DNA of 64,000 bases from CADEEL01 sp050246475 (lineage in GTDB: Bacteria > Pseudomonadota > Alphaproteobacteria > Caulobacterales > Aquidulcibacteraceae): assembly GCA_050246475.1 (NCBI GenBank), contig JBFWVZ010000003.1, forward strand, positions 310,001-374,000. Direction: 5' to 3'. The first letter of the stretch is position 1. Each line of letters starts with the position of its first letter. The notes beneath the pieces were generated by a model, which worked only from the letters and a program-made list of their open reading frames with translations, was not told the origin of the DNA and did not search any database. Positions 33,559-42,061 of the stretch are shown here, one piece after another. The position numbers and the translations under genes were made by a program.

Positions 33559-35342
33559 GCCGGCACCACATCGAACGCGACAGTCATCCTGTCCTCACGC
33601 GGGAAGGGCTCGGTTCCGTGCCACATATAGGAAGGAAAGAGCACCAGCCTGCCCACCTTCGGCTCCACCCAGTGGATAGGTTCGCAACCAGGCATTGGCT
33701 CGTCGGGTTCGCCGAACTTGATCCACCCAGCGCGCTCGGGGTCGCCCTCGGCGCGCGAAGGCAGACGCACGTAATAGGCCGAACTGATCCAGCCGCGCTC
33801 GTGCACATGGTTCGTGTGTGAGCCGTTGGTGAGAAGCCGCACCGTCCAAGCGCTCGAGAAACTCAGATCGGCGCGGCGGCGCTTGTAAAAAGGGTGCTCC
33901 CCATCGCGCGGCATCGTGGCCGCGAACGCGCGCGCCGCCTCACGCGCCGAAGCGAGGAAGGCATGAATGACGGGATCGTCCTCGTCCATAAGCGGACGGG
34001 GAACCTGCGCGCGCGCCTGCGCGAGGCCATTGGTGTGATCGGCGTACGGGCCGTGAATTGCGTCGAGCTTGCGCGCCAGTTCCTGATTGAACGAAGTCAC
34101 GTCCCCGTAGCCCGGCGGCGGCGGAAGATCCGCGACATAGACGAACCGAGCCGGATCGCAAAGGCGCATGAACTCTTCTTCGCCGCGCTGCCGCGCACAC
34201 GTCGCATGATAAGCCACCCATTCCTGATCCTCCGGCGCGGCCGCGACGCCCGCCGCGATGAGCGGCGCGGCCTCCTCGGCGCGGCCAAGACGCAGCAATG
34301 TGTGCGCGTATTGCTTCCGCAGACGCGGGTGCGCCGACTGCAAGTCGATCCGCGCGAGGGCCGCGGCGCTCTCCTCAAGCGCGCCCCTTTGCGCGAGCAA
34401 CGTTGCAAGCGACGATGCGATGCCGGGATGGCGCACGTCGCCCGCGCGAAAGATCGCCTCCGCTTCCTCGCGCCGGTCCGCCCGGTGCAACAATCCGGCA
34501 AGCGCAATGCGCAACGCGGCGTTCTCGGGCGCTCGGCTCAACGCTTGCGTCATCGCGCCGTCGAAATCTTCTTCACCGCGATCGAGGCGTGCTTCGCTGC
34601 GCGCTTGGTGCAGCCGGACGCTTTGCGGAAAAGACGCGATGCCCGCGTCGAGGCTTTCATCCGCTTCCGTCGCGCGCCCTGCATCGCGAAGCGCCGCGGC
34701 TTGAGCCAAAACTAGGCCTTCAGAGGCTGGTCCCGTCGCGACGAGCGCTTCATACTCCGCAGCCGCCTCTCCCACGCGGCGGCGCTTGTGCAGGATGCCC
34801 GCGCGCTCGAACCGCAGATTGCGATCGCCCGGCTTGAGCGTCAGCGCTTCGTCGTACGCGGCGAGCGCAAGCGCATAGCGCTGCATGTTGGCCATGATGC
34901 GCGCATACGCGATGAGCCTCTCAACCGTGCGCCCATGCGCGAGACATTGATTGATCTCCGCTTCGGCCTCCACTTGGCGATCGACCGCATCCAGCGACAG
35001 CGCAAGAGCTAAACGCGCTTCATCCATACGCGGCGCGGCCTTGAGCGCATTGCGATACGCCTCCGCCGCCTCCCAATGCCGCTGCTGGCGTGAAAGCAGG
35101 ACGCCCAAATTATAGTGCGCTTGCGGATCGCGCGGTTCACTCTCGGCGGAAGAGCGCAACGCCGCCTCCGCTTCTCCAATGCGGCCCTGCGCTTGGCGAA
35201 TAATTCCGAGCAGAAGCATCGCCTTAGCGGGCTGGCGCGGCGCCATCAATAGCGGTTGGAGCGCGCGCTCGGCGCCCGCTGCATCACCGGCAGTGAGACG
35301 CTGATAGCTTTGCGCGAGGATTTGATCGGGTGAGGCGCTCAT
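33555..35342 (-). CDS. TPR repeat protein with C-terminal 2OG-Fe(II) oxygenase-like domain, copy A
   Basis: A 595-residue protein with the same plan as the next gene: ~10 TPR units (AEAALRSSAESEPRDPQAHYNLGVLLSRQ and similar), a linker with DLPPPPGYGDVTSFNQELARKLDA, and an oxygenase-like domain with TNHVHERGWISSAYYVRLPS, GWIKFGEPDEPMPGC, and VGRLVLFPSYMWHGTEPFPREDR. The oxygenase half is much better conserved between the copies than the TPR half. This suggests duplication followed by TPR divergence, perhaps to change partner binding. It overlaps rluA upstream and copy B downstream by 4 nt each. Confidence 0.82.
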   Translation of the reverse strand: MSASPDQILAQSYQRLTAGDAAGAERALQPLLMAPRQPAKAMLLLGIIRQAQGRIGEAEAALRSSAESEPRDPQAHYNLGVLLSRQQRHWEAAEAYRNALKAAPRMDEARLALALSLDAVDRQVEAEAEINQCLAHGRTVERLIAYARIMANMQRYALALAAYDEALTLKPGDRNLRFERAGILHKRRRVGEAAAEYEALVATGPASEGLVLAQAAALRDAGRATEADESLDAGIASFPQSVRLHQARSEARLDRGEEDFDGAMTQALSRAPENAALRIALAGLLHRADRREEAEAIFRAGDVRHPGIASSLATLLAQRGALEESAAALARIDLQSAHPRLRKQYAHTLLRLGRAEEAAPLIAAGVAAAPEDQEWVAYHATCARQRGEEEFMRLCDPARFVYVADLPPPPGYGDVTSFNQELARKLDAIHGPYADHTNGLAQARAQVPRPLMDEDDPVIHAFLASAREAARAFAATMPRDGEHPFYKRRRADLSFSSAWTVRLLTNGSHTNHVHERGWISSAYYVRLPSRAEGDPERAGWIKFGEPDEPMPGCEPIHWVEPKVGRLVLFPSYMWHGTEPFPREDRMTVAFDVVPA

Positions 35343-36322
35343 TCGAACGCCTCGAACGGGTTCTTCGCGTCGCGCTCATCGAAGCCGAGCGCGGCGAACG
35401 TCGCCTTCATGTGCGGCGGCAGCGGCGCCTGAGCCTTGAGCGTCTTGCCGTTCGGATGCGGGACGCGGATCGCGCGCGCGTGCAAATGGAGAGTGTTCGC
35501 AAGCCCCCCCGGCGTGGCGCGGTCGCAGGTGTACTTGTTGTCGCCGATTATGGAATGACCGATCTCGGCCATGTGAAAGCGCAGCTGATGCGTACGCCCG
35601 GTTTCAGGCTTCAAGCCCACCCACGCCGCCTTGCCGCCCGCATCGGAGAGCGTGACGTAATCGGTGATCGCGTGAACCGCGCCTTCGTCCTGCTGCAGGC
35701 AGCGGCGCATGATTTCGCGATCCGCTTCGTGCGCGCCCGGCGCCTTGTGCATCCAGCCGCGAATTTGCCCAGAAGACGGGCGCGGGGCGCCCACCACCAC
35801 CGCCCAATAAATCTTGTCCGTCTCGCGTGAGCGAAACGCAGCAGCCAACACAGCCGCCGCGCGCGGATGGCGCGCGAGCACGAGACAGCCTGACGTATCG
35901 CGGTCGAGCCGATGAACGAGCTTCGGCTTCTCCTCGCGCTCAAACTTCAAGCCATCGAGCAACGCGTCGATGTGCCGGGGCGTCTTGGCGCCACCTTGCG
36001 TCGCCAGCCCCGCCGGTTTGTTCAAAACAATCACGTCCTCGTCGCGGTGCAGAACAAGGCTCTGCACGAACGCGACGTCCTTCTGCGAAACGCCGCGCGG
36101 CAGCCGCTCGCCTTCCTCCGGCAAGGGCGGCAGACGAACCACTTGTCCCGCCTGCAAACGATCGTTCGCCTTCGCGCGCGCGCCGTCGACGCGCACCTGC
36201 CCCGTTCGCAGCATCTTCTCGATCTGGCCTTGCGTCAGATGCGGCGCACGCCGGCGCAGCCAGCGATCGAGCCGGACCTCGCCGTCGTCATGCGCCACGG
36301 TGATCTGCTGCACGCTCTTCAC
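35339..36322 (-). CDS. RluA family ribosomal large-subunit pseudouridine synthase with S4 domain
   Basis: A 327-residue enzyme converting uridine to pseudouridine in 23S rRNA (RluC/RluD type). The N-terminal S4 RNA-binding domain (residues ~15-60: VRLDRWLRRRAPHLTQGQIEKMLRTGQVRVDG) precedes the catalytic domain with HRLDRDTSGCLVLAR, the catalytic Asp motif, and GLKPETGRTHQLRFHMA. The start is the GTG at 36322, which overlaps the crcB stop as GTGA; an earlier ATG would lie deep inside crcB. The 3' end overlaps the TPR gene by 4 nt. Confidence 0.93.
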   Translation of the reverse strand: MKSVQQITVAHDDGEVRLDRWLRRRAPHLTQGQIEKMLRTGQVRVDGARAKANDRLQAGQVVRLPPLPEEGERLPRGVSQKDVAFVQSLVLHRDEDVIVLNKPAGLATQGGAKTPRHIDALLDGLKFEREEKPKLVHRLDRDTSGCLVLARHPRAAAVLAAAFRSRETDKIYWAVVVGAPRPSSGQIRGWMHKAPGAHEADREIMRRCLQQDEGAVHAITDYVTLSDAGGKAAWVGLKPETGRTHQLRFHMAEIGHSIIGDNKYTCDRATPGGLANTLHLHARAIRVPHPNGKTLKAQAPLPPHMKATFAALGFDERDAKNPFEAFE

Positions 36323-36687
36323 GCAAAGCTCCGCACGAGCGCGAGCCCCGCCCAACACGCGCCGATGGAGAGAATGACGGACGCCGCGATGTACGCGAAC
36401 GCCGCGCCCGCCTGATTGCTCTCGATCAATCGGATCGCGTCGATGGAGAAGGCGGAGAACGTCGTGAAGCCGCCGAGCACGCCTACCCCAAGAAGCAACC
36501 GAAGCGCGGGGCCGCCTTCAGCAAGCCAACCGGCAAGCATGCCCATGAGCAAACCGCCGAGCACGTTCACGAAGAGCGTCGCCCACGGAAAGCCGGCCCA
36601 GCCAAGCTGGATCGCGATAAGGCCCGCCCCGTAGCGCGCGCTGGCGCCGAGCGCGCCGCCCAAAGCCACGAGGAGAAAGTTCTGCAT
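36319..36687 (-). CDS. crcB: Fluoride efflux transporter CrcB
   Basis: A 122-residue four-helix Fluc-type fluoride channel. Family motifs are GGALGASARYG near the N-terminus, PWATLFVNVLG (pore Asn) and GVLGGFTTFSAFS (Na+-site and Phe-box region). Fluc channels work as dual-topology dimers and protect against fluoride. The upstream gap of 27 nt is too short for a fluoride riboswitch, so any control must come from the preceding gene. It is translationally coupled to the rluA gene by a GTGA overlap. Confidence 0.95.
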   Translation of the reverse strand: MQNFLLVALGGALGASARYGAGLIAIQLGWAGFPWATLFVNVLGGLLMGMLAGWLAEGGPALRLLLGVGVLGGFTTFSAFSIDAIRLIESNQAGAAFAYIAASVILSIGACWAGLALVRSFA

Positions 36688-36714
36688 GCCGGGCTTTTAG
36701 AGCGCCCGCCCGCC

Positions 36715-37422
36715 TCAGGCCAGCGCGAGCCCCAGGCTGGAGACTGCCTGCGCGAATTCGCCTGGGAGCGCCGCTTCGAGCGTCAATTCGCCCCCGGCCG
36801 GATGAGGAAACCTGAGCCGCGCGGCGTGGAGCATGAGACGCCCGATGCGCTGGCCGCCGAGCGCGAAGAGACCGCCATACTTGCCGTCCCCGGCGATCGG
36901 CCGCCCGATCGCCGCGAGATGCGCGCGCAGTTGGTGCATTCGCCCAGTCTCGGGATCGAGTTCGAGGAGCGCGGCCTCCTTCGTCGCGGAGATCGTCCGG
37001 TAACGCGTGCGCGATGCTTGCCCATCGCGCGCGATCTCCATGAGATCGATTCCGCCGCGCTTCACCTTCTTGAGTGCGAGATCGATGAGGCCCTCGCGCT
37101 CCTCCGGCGCGCCGCCGCACACGACGGCAAGATACGTCTTCTCCACGCGGCGATCGGCGAACGCCTGCGAAAGAAGCGCGGCGGCCGGCTGCGTGCGCGC
37201 GGCGATGATCACGCCGCTCGTCTCGCGGTCGAGCCGATGCACGAGGCGAGGCCGTTTGCCGTTCGACTTGGCGAACGCGGCGAGCAGACCTTCCAAGCTC
37301 TCTTCGACGCCGGAACCGCCCTGCACGGCCAGCCCGCTCGGCTTATCGAAGCCGAGCACAGCCGCATCCTCATGGATGAGGAGCGAGCGGGCGTAGGAGA
37401 TGCGATCGGGAGCGAGAGTCAC
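36715..37422 (-). CDS. RluA family pseudouridine synthase, single catalytic domain
   Basis: A 235-residue pseudouridine synthase lacking an S4 domain. It has KPSGLAVQGGSG, the catalytic motif HRLDRETSGVIIAART, TYLAVVCGGAPEEREGLIDLAL and DPETGRMHQLRAHLA. It is shorter than the second RluA enzyme 400 bases downstream and may act on tRNA or rRNA; the target position cannot be predicted. It probably heads the crcB-rluA-ATP12 transcript. The gap to crcB is 27 nt. Confidence 0.9.
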   Translation of the reverse strand: MTLAPDRISYARSLLIHEDAAVLGFDKPSGLAVQGGSGVEESLEGLLAAFAKSNGKRPRLVHRLDRETSGVIIAARTQPAAALLSQAFADRRVEKTYLAVVCGGAPEEREGLIDLALKKVKRGGIDLMEIARDGQASRTRYRTISATKEAALLELDPETGRMHQLRAHLAAIGRPIAGDGKYGGLFALGGQRIGRLMLHAARLRFPHPAGGELTLEAALPGEFAQAVSSLGLALA

Positions 37423-37438
37423 GGGCTAACGCAACACG

Positions 37439-37532
37439 CTCCTCCCCCTGCAAGGGGGAGGCTGGGAGGGGGTAGGTGCTTCATTCTCAGAACCACGCGT
37501 GGACCTCCTTACCTCCCCCTTCCAGGGGGAGG
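37439..37532. repeat. Intergenic CTCCCCC/GGGGGAG inverted-repeat element, copy 3
   Basis: Two hairpins: CTCCTCCCCCTGCAAGGGGGAG and CCTCCCCCTTCCAGGGGGAGG, separated by about 45 bases including GGGAGGGGGTAGGT. It lies between an S9 peptidase 3' end and an rluA-like gene. Same type as at 15.5, 27.8 and 63.6 kb. Confidence 0.7.
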
Positions 37533-37567
37533 AATTGCGCGGTCTCGCCGCGCGCGGGGTGCGGGCA

Positions 37568-39721
37568 TCAGCGCGGCGGCGTTTGCGGCTCGTCCCGCTG
37601 CGCCGGTCCTTGCTGCTCCTCCGGCGTCGGCGCCGCCGGTTCGACGTGCGCCGGCGCTGGCGTGGGATCGAGTGCGACGCTTGGGCCGCCGTGCTCGGCA
37701 AACCAAGCAAGCGTGTTCACCGTCTTCGCAATGAGGCCAGAGGGCCGCGCCGCGATGTCGTGCGAGGCGCCGGGAATGCGGATGAGGCGCGTCGGCACGC
37801 GCCGCAAACGCAGAGCCTGGTAATATTGCTCCGACTCCGCCATCGGCGTGCGCAGATCGTCCTCGCCCGTGAGCACCGCTGTCGGCGTCGTCACATTGCC
37901 GACGAGCGAGAGCGGCGAGCGCCGCCAATAATTCGCCTGATCTTCCCACGGCATCGCGCCGAACCAATAGCGCGTGAAGAGCGGATAGAAGTCGGAGGTG
38001 AGCGAGAAGCTCGTCCAATTGATCACCGGCTTCTGCACGACCGCCGCCGCAAAGCGATTGGTGCTGCCGACGATCCACGCCGTGAGCACGCCGCCGCCGG
38101 AGCCGCCGGTGACGAAGAGTCGCTGCGGATCGATCGGCTCTTGCGCGATGACGGCGTCAACGACGCTCATCAGATCGTCGTAATCCTGCGAAGGATAATT
38201 GTGGTGGATGAGATTGCCGAACTCGCCGCCATAAGAGGTCGAGCCGCGCGGATTGGCGTAAACGACGACATAGCCCGCCGCCGCATACATCTGCACTTCC
38301 GCCGAGAAGCTCGGGCCGTATGCCGCGAACGGCCCGCCGTGAATCTCAAGCAGCAGCGGATAGCGGCGGCTCGCGTCGAAGCCCGGCGGGCGCACGATCC
38401 ACGCTTGGATATTTCGTCCGTCCGCGGAGGAGCGTGCGTTGATCTCTTGCGGCGCGGGAATTTCGCGCGCGTCGAGCAGATCGTCGTTGAGGCGCGTCAG
38501 CCTGCGCGGCGCGCCCGATTGCCCGATCGCCACATCGGCAGGGCGCGTCGGCGTCTGATAGGTAATCGCGTAGCGCCCATTGCGCGTCACGGAATAAGAG
38601 CCGCTCGTGTAGGGACGGCCAAGATCGAGCCCCCCGACATCGCCCGGCAGCCGCGTGATCTGTCCGCTGGCGACATTCACGATGCCAAGATGCGTGCGGC
38701 CGTGATCCTCGTAGAGAAACATGATCGCGCCGCCGCCGCGTATCCAGTTCGGCCGGCGGACATCGCGATCGAACGACGCGGTGAGCGAGCGTGCGCCCGA
38801 ACCGTCCGCGTTCGCGACATAAAGCTCCGTGACTTGATAGCCCTGCTCGCGATCGTCGAAGCCAATATACGCGATGCGGCGCCCATCCGGCGAAACGATG
38901 GGCGCATCCTCCGGCCCATTGCGCGTGGTGAGGCGCGTCAGCGAACCTGATGCAATGTCGAGGCGATAGATGTCGGATTCGACGGGGTCGTATTCCCAAT
39001 TCTCTTCCGCATTGGCGGAGAAATAGAGCGCGCGCCCATCGGGGGACCATGAGAGGCGCCCGTCATGATGGCGCGCCGCGAACGTGAGTTGGCGCGGCGT
39101 GCCGCCATCCGCCGGCAACGTGAAAATTTGCGTGTAGCCGGCTTGCACATAGCCCTCGCCATCAGCGCGATAGAGCACGCCGTCGATGATGCGCGCGGGC
39201 GCCGCCCACTCCGCGCCTTCAGGCCGATCCGGCATCCGCGCAGGCGATGGGCCTTCTTCACGCACGAACATCTGGAACGCGAGCGTGCGCCCGTCGGGGG
39301 ACCAAGTGAGGTTCGCCGCCCCCGAAGGCAGCCGCGCCAGCACGCCCGATTGCATGGTGTCGAGATAGAGAACGCGCAGCTCCGCGCCCGATTGCTCGTT
39401 GGCGAGGTACGCGATCGCGCGCCCATCGGGGGACCAGACAGGTGAAGCATAAGCACCCGCGCCTTGCGCGATGGGGCGGTTGTTCTGCCCCGTGTCATCG
39501 ACGAGCCAGATCGAGCGCCGGAAACGATCGCTGCGAATGTCGCCGCTGACGCGCACATAGGCGACGCGTCGCCCATCCGGCGAAATCTGCGGATCGGCCG
39601 CGTATTCGAGATTGAAGACATCCGCCGGCTGGAAATGCCTCGGCGCTTCGCGCGCTGGCTGCGCGTGCGCGGATGAGAAAAGAGCGAGCGCGGCAAACGC
39701 CGCGACGGCGCGAATGAACAT
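37568..39721 (-). CDS. S9 family serine peptidase (acylaminoacyl/dipeptidyl peptidase-like), secreted
   Basis: A 717-residue secreted peptidase. Signal peptide ending SSAHA|QP; an N-terminal beta-propeller with repeated SPDGRxxAY segments (WSPDGRALYFSANAEENW, VSPDGRRIAYIGF); and a C-terminal alpha/beta-hydrolase domain with the Ser nucleophile in TGGSGGGVLTAW, Asp in GEDDLRTPM and His in PGASHDI. It probably degrades oligopeptides in the periplasm. A Pro-rich tail (DPTPAPAHVEPAAPTPEEQQG) follows the catalytic domain. GAGGGACC lies upstream of the start at 39721. Confidence 0.93.
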   Translation of the reverse strand: MFIRAVAAFAALALFSSAHAQPAREAPRHFQPADVFNLEYAADPQISPDGRRVAYVRVSGDIRSDRFRRSIWLVDDTGQNNRPIAQGAGAYASPVWSPDGRAIAYLANEQSGAELRVLYLDTMQSGVLARLPSGAANLTWSPDGRTLAFQMFVREEGPSPARMPDRPEGAEWAAPARIIDGVLYRADGEGYVQAGYTQIFTLPADGGTPRQLTFAARHHDGRLSWSPDGRALYFSANAEENWEYDPVESDIYRLDIASGSLTRLTTRNGPEDAPIVSPDGRRIAYIGFDDREQGYQVTELYVANADGSGARSLTASFDRDVRRPNWIRGGGAIMFLYEDHGRTHLGIVNVASGQITRLPGDVGGLDLGRPYTSGSYSVTRNGRYAITYQTPTRPADVAIGQSGAPRRLTRLNDDLLDAREIPAPQEINARSSADGRNIQAWIVRPPGFDASRRYPLLLEIHGGPFAAYGPSFSAEVQMYAAAGYVVVYANPRGSTSYGGEFGNLIHHNYPSQDYDDLMSVVDAVIAQEPIDPQRLFVTGGSGGGVLTAWIVGSTNRFAAAVVQKPVINWTSFSLTSDFYPLFTRYWFGAMPWEDQANYWRRSPLSLVGNVTTPTAVLTGEDDLRTPMAESEQYYQALRLRRVPTRLIRIPGASHDIAARPSGLIAKTVNTLAWFAEHGGPSVALDPTPAPAHVEPAAPTPEEQQGPAQRDEPQTPPR

Positions 39722-39817
39722 GGATTGGTCCCTCGAGTTGGCAAGAACCGTACCCAAGCGATAGGGAGCGCGAAACCTGGCTACCCCTGAGAGGGGAGAA
39801 GAAGGCTCGGCTCAAAC

Positions 39818-39886
39818 GCTCGGCTCTCGCGGAAGCGAGTGCCACAAGGACAACGGACTGGACCCTCGCGTTCGCGAGGGTCGAGC
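39818..39886 (-). repeat. Two-hairpin repeat element, copy 2 (inverted relative to copy 1)
   Basis: Minus-strand reading gives CTCGACCCTCGCGAACGCGAGGG, TCCAGTCCG, a variable centre, and CACTCGCTTCCGCGAGAGCCGAGC. It aligns along its length with 17083-17150. Hairpin compensation (AA/AC changes in the loop only) suggests the structure matters. Confidence 0.7.
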
Positions 39887-39891
39887 GGTGG

Positions 39892-40221
39892 CTAAGCCCG
39901 CCGCCACCTGAGCGGTTTGCCGCCGTCGCGCACCACGAACCCCTTCGCTTCAAGATCGAGCTGCACGCTCTTCATCCACCACGAGGACGTGGTGCCCGGA
40001 AACACATCGCGCGGCAGCGCGGCCCGCATCGCATCCATCATCTCGCGCTGCGTGAGGCCTGGATCTTTCTTCGGGAGAAATTTGAGCATCGCAGCGCGCG
40101 CGAGCTTGTACTTCTCCGCGTCGACGTTGCTCGTGTAGCCGGGATGATTGACGTTCTCGACCGCGATCATCGCGCGCGCTTCTTTCTTCGGCGCCGCTTT
40201 CTTCGCAACAACTTTCGCCAT
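39892..40221 (-). CDS. Small basic conserved protein (DUF6958-like)
   Basis: A 109-residue protein. The N-terminal Lys/Ala-rich tail (MAKVVAKKAAPKKEARA) precedes a compact domain ENVNHPGYTSNVDAEKYKLARAAMLKFLP and PGLTQREMMDAMRAALP, ending with SSWWMKSVQLDLEAKGFVVRD. The arrangement suggests a winged-helix-like nucleic-acid-binding fold. I relate it to DUF6958 from memory, with moderate certainty. Its start overlaps the rarA stop by 1 nt (TGATG). Confidence 0.65.
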   Translation of the reverse strand: MAKVVAKKAAPKKEARAMIAVENVNHPGYTSNVDAEKYKLARAAMLKFLPKKDPGLTQREMMDAMRAALPRDVFPGTTSSWWMKSVQLDLEAKGFVVRDGGKPLRWRRA

Positions 40222-41528
40222 CAGCTTCCGCCCCGTTCCTTCCGCAGCTGCGCCCAGCGCTCCATCCGTTCCTTGATCGCCGCCTCGCGCCCGCGATCGG
40301 TCGGCTTGTAGAAACTGCGCCGCTTCATCTCATCTGGAAAATAGCTCTGCCCTGAGAAGCCTTCGGGCGCCTCGTGATCGTAATCGTAGCCTTTGCCGTA
40401 CCCGAGATTTTCCATGAGTGAGGTCGGCGCATTCAAGATGTGCTTGGGCGGCATGAGCGCGCCTGTCTCGCCCGCCGCGGCCTTCGCGGCTTTCCACGCG
40501 GTGTAGGCGGCGTTCGATTTGGGCGCCGTCGCTAGATGGATGACGGCCTGCGCCAAATGCAATTCGCCCTCGGGCTGGCCGATGAAATGCACCGCGTCCT
40601 TCGCGGCGTTCGCAATCATCAGTGCGGTCGGATCGGCGAGCCCCACATCCTCCGCCGCCGTGCGAACCAGCCTGCGCGCGATGAAGAGCGGATCCTCTCC
40701 GCCTATGATCACGCGCGCGAGCCAGTAGAGCGCCGCATCGGGATCGCTGCCGCGGATGCTCTTATGCAGCGCCGAGATGATGTTGTAGTGCTCTTCGCGA
40801 TCCTTGTCGTAAACCGGCGCGCGCTTCTGCAGGATTTTGCCAAGCTCGGTGGGCGTGAGCGGCGCCTTGGCCTCGAGCGCGAATAGCTCCTCGGCGAGCG
40901 AAAGCAGATAGCGCCCATCGCCATCCGCCAGCGCAGCGAGTGACGCGCGCGCCTCGCCGGTCAACGGCAGCTTCCGCCCGATTAATTCCTCCGCACGCTG
41001 AAGAAGCTGTTCGAGCGCGGCGTCATCGAGCCGCTTCAGCACGAATACCTGGCAGCGCGAGAGCAAAGCCGCGTTGATCTCGAAGCTAGGGTTCTCCGTC
41101 GTCGCGCCGACGAGCGTCACCACGCCCTGCTCGACATAGGGAAGAAATCCATCCTGTTGCGCGCGGTTGAACCGATGGATCTCGTCCACGAAGAGGAGCG
41201 TGCCTTGCCCGCTCGCGCGCCGCGTCTTCGCGGCCTCGAAGACTTTGCGCAGCTCCGCGACGCCGGAAAAGACCGCGCTCACCTGCTCGAAATGGAGTTT
41301 CGTCTCCTCCGCCAGCAGCCGCGCGATCGTCGTCTTGCCCACACCCGGCGGCCCCCAAAGAACCATCGAAGCGAGCCGCCCCTGCTTGAGCATCCGCCCG
41401 ATGGGGCCCTCCGCCGACAATAGGTGATCCTGCCCTACAACCTCGCCGAGCGCCCGCGGGCGCAGCCGGTCCGCCAGGGGGCGCGGCGCGTCACGGTCGA
41501 GACCGGCAGCTTCAAAGAGGTCGGCCAT
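40221..41528 (-). CDS. rarA: Replication-associated recombination protein A (RarA/MgsA AAA+ ATPase)
   Basis: A 435-residue AAA+ ATPase related to clamp-loader subunits, acting at stalled replication forks. RPRALGEVVGQDHLLS at the N-terminus; Walker A WGPPGVGKTT (~58-67); Walker B LLFVDEIHRFNRAQQD; sensor GATTENPSFEINAALLSR; and the C-terminal oligomerisation region SAFHKSIRGSDPDAALYWLARV-like (ISALHKSIRGSDPDAAL). The start at 41528 is the family N-terminus; the open frame extends upstream but through unrelated sequence. It is coupled to the small basic-protein gene downstream. Confidence 0.95.
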   Translation of the reverse strand: MADLFEAAGLDRDAPRPLADRLRPRALGEVVGQDHLLSAEGPIGRMLKQGRLASMVLWGPPGVGKTTIARLLAEETKLHFEQVSAVFSGVAELRKVFEAAKTRRASGQGTLLFVDEIHRFNRAQQDGFLPYVEQGVVTLVGATTENPSFEINAALLSRCQVFVLKRLDDAALEQLLQRAEELIGRKLPLTGEARASLAALADGDGRYLLSLAEELFALEAKAPLTPTELGKILQKRAPVYDKDREEHYNIISALHKSIRGSDPDAALYWLARVIIGGEDPLFIARRLVRTAAEDVGLADPTALMIANAAKDAVHFIGQPEGELHLAQAVIHLATAPKSNAAYTAWKAAKAAAGETGALMPPKHILNAPTSLMENLGYGKGYDYDHEAPEGFSGQSYFPDEMKRRSFYKPTDRGREAAIKERMERWAQLRKERGGS

Positions 41529-41669
41529 GGCAAAGGATGTAGCCGATTTGCCATCCGGAGCCGCCTCCAAACACGGCATGTGTGCCCCGCTCGTCGAGGG
41601 GGCCTTCCCGGCGCAGAAGCTCGGTGTCATACAAATCGCCGACGGGACGATCCTGGGAGCTACAGAGAC

Positions 41670-41963
41670 ATGTTGGACCTGCTTTTTGTCGCCTTGCTGC
41701 AAGCCGCCGCCGGGGAGCCGCAACCAGCGCCGGCGCCGCCCGCGACCGAGCAGACTCAGCCTTCCGAACCCGCCGCGGCTGAAACCCCGGCGGAAGACCC
41801 CGACCTTGACCGGGTAGTTTGCCGCACCGAGCAGGTCGTCGGCAGCCGCCTCGGCCGCCGCGTCTGCATGACGCGCCGCGAGCGCCTCGAACTCCGCCGC
41901 CAGCAACAGCAACGGCTCAACGAAGGTACGCGTCCGATCGGCCAACCAAGCGTCGGCAACTAG
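41670..41963 (+). CDS. Small C-x14-C protein, array copy 1
   Basis: A 97-residue protein. A short hydrophobic leader MLDLLFVALLQAAAGEP is followed by an Ala/Pro/Glu-rich stretch. The conserved core is DLDRVVCRTEQVVGSRLGRR, then VCMTRRERLELRRQQQQR. The core has C-x6-G-[ST]-R-x5-C. The leader lacks the usual basic N-region, yet ends in an Ala-Ala-Gly-like site, so export is likely but not certain. Function unknown. GGGAG precedes the ATG. It is the first of six tandem paralogues and is followed by a terminator. Confidence 0.75.
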   Translation: MLDLLFVALLQAAAGEPQPAPAPPATEQTQPSEPAAAETPAEDPDLDRVVCRTEQVVGSRLGRRVCMTRRERLELRRQQQQRLNEGTRPIGQPSVGN

Positions 41964-42003
41964 TCATTCAAGCGCCTCTCAGCGCTGCGGATTTCTACAT
42001 TTC

Positions 42004-42047
42004 CCGCCGCTCCGTTCCTCGCTAGAACGGAGCGGCGGATTCATTTT
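42004..42047 (+). terminator. Rho-independent terminator after array copy 1
   Basis: Perfect 14-bp stem (42004-42017 with 42025-42038, arms CCGCCGCTCCGTTC and GAACGGAGCGGCGG), 7-nt loop, then ATTCATTTTT. It lies 41 nt after the stop codon, so copy 1 is probably a separate transcript from copies 2-3. Confidence 0.9.
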
Positions 42048-42061
42048 TGGGGCCTCCGGCG

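Noticed and set aside
29777..33630. Long plus-strand open frames of 418 and 706 codons
   Set aside because: They are antisense to pccB, ATP12 and the TPR-oxygenase gene and have Arg/His-rich composition typical of GC-rich shadow frames.
36688..36714. Fluoride riboswitch in front of crcB
   Set aside because: Only 27 nt separate crcB from the upstream gene, too short for the motif.
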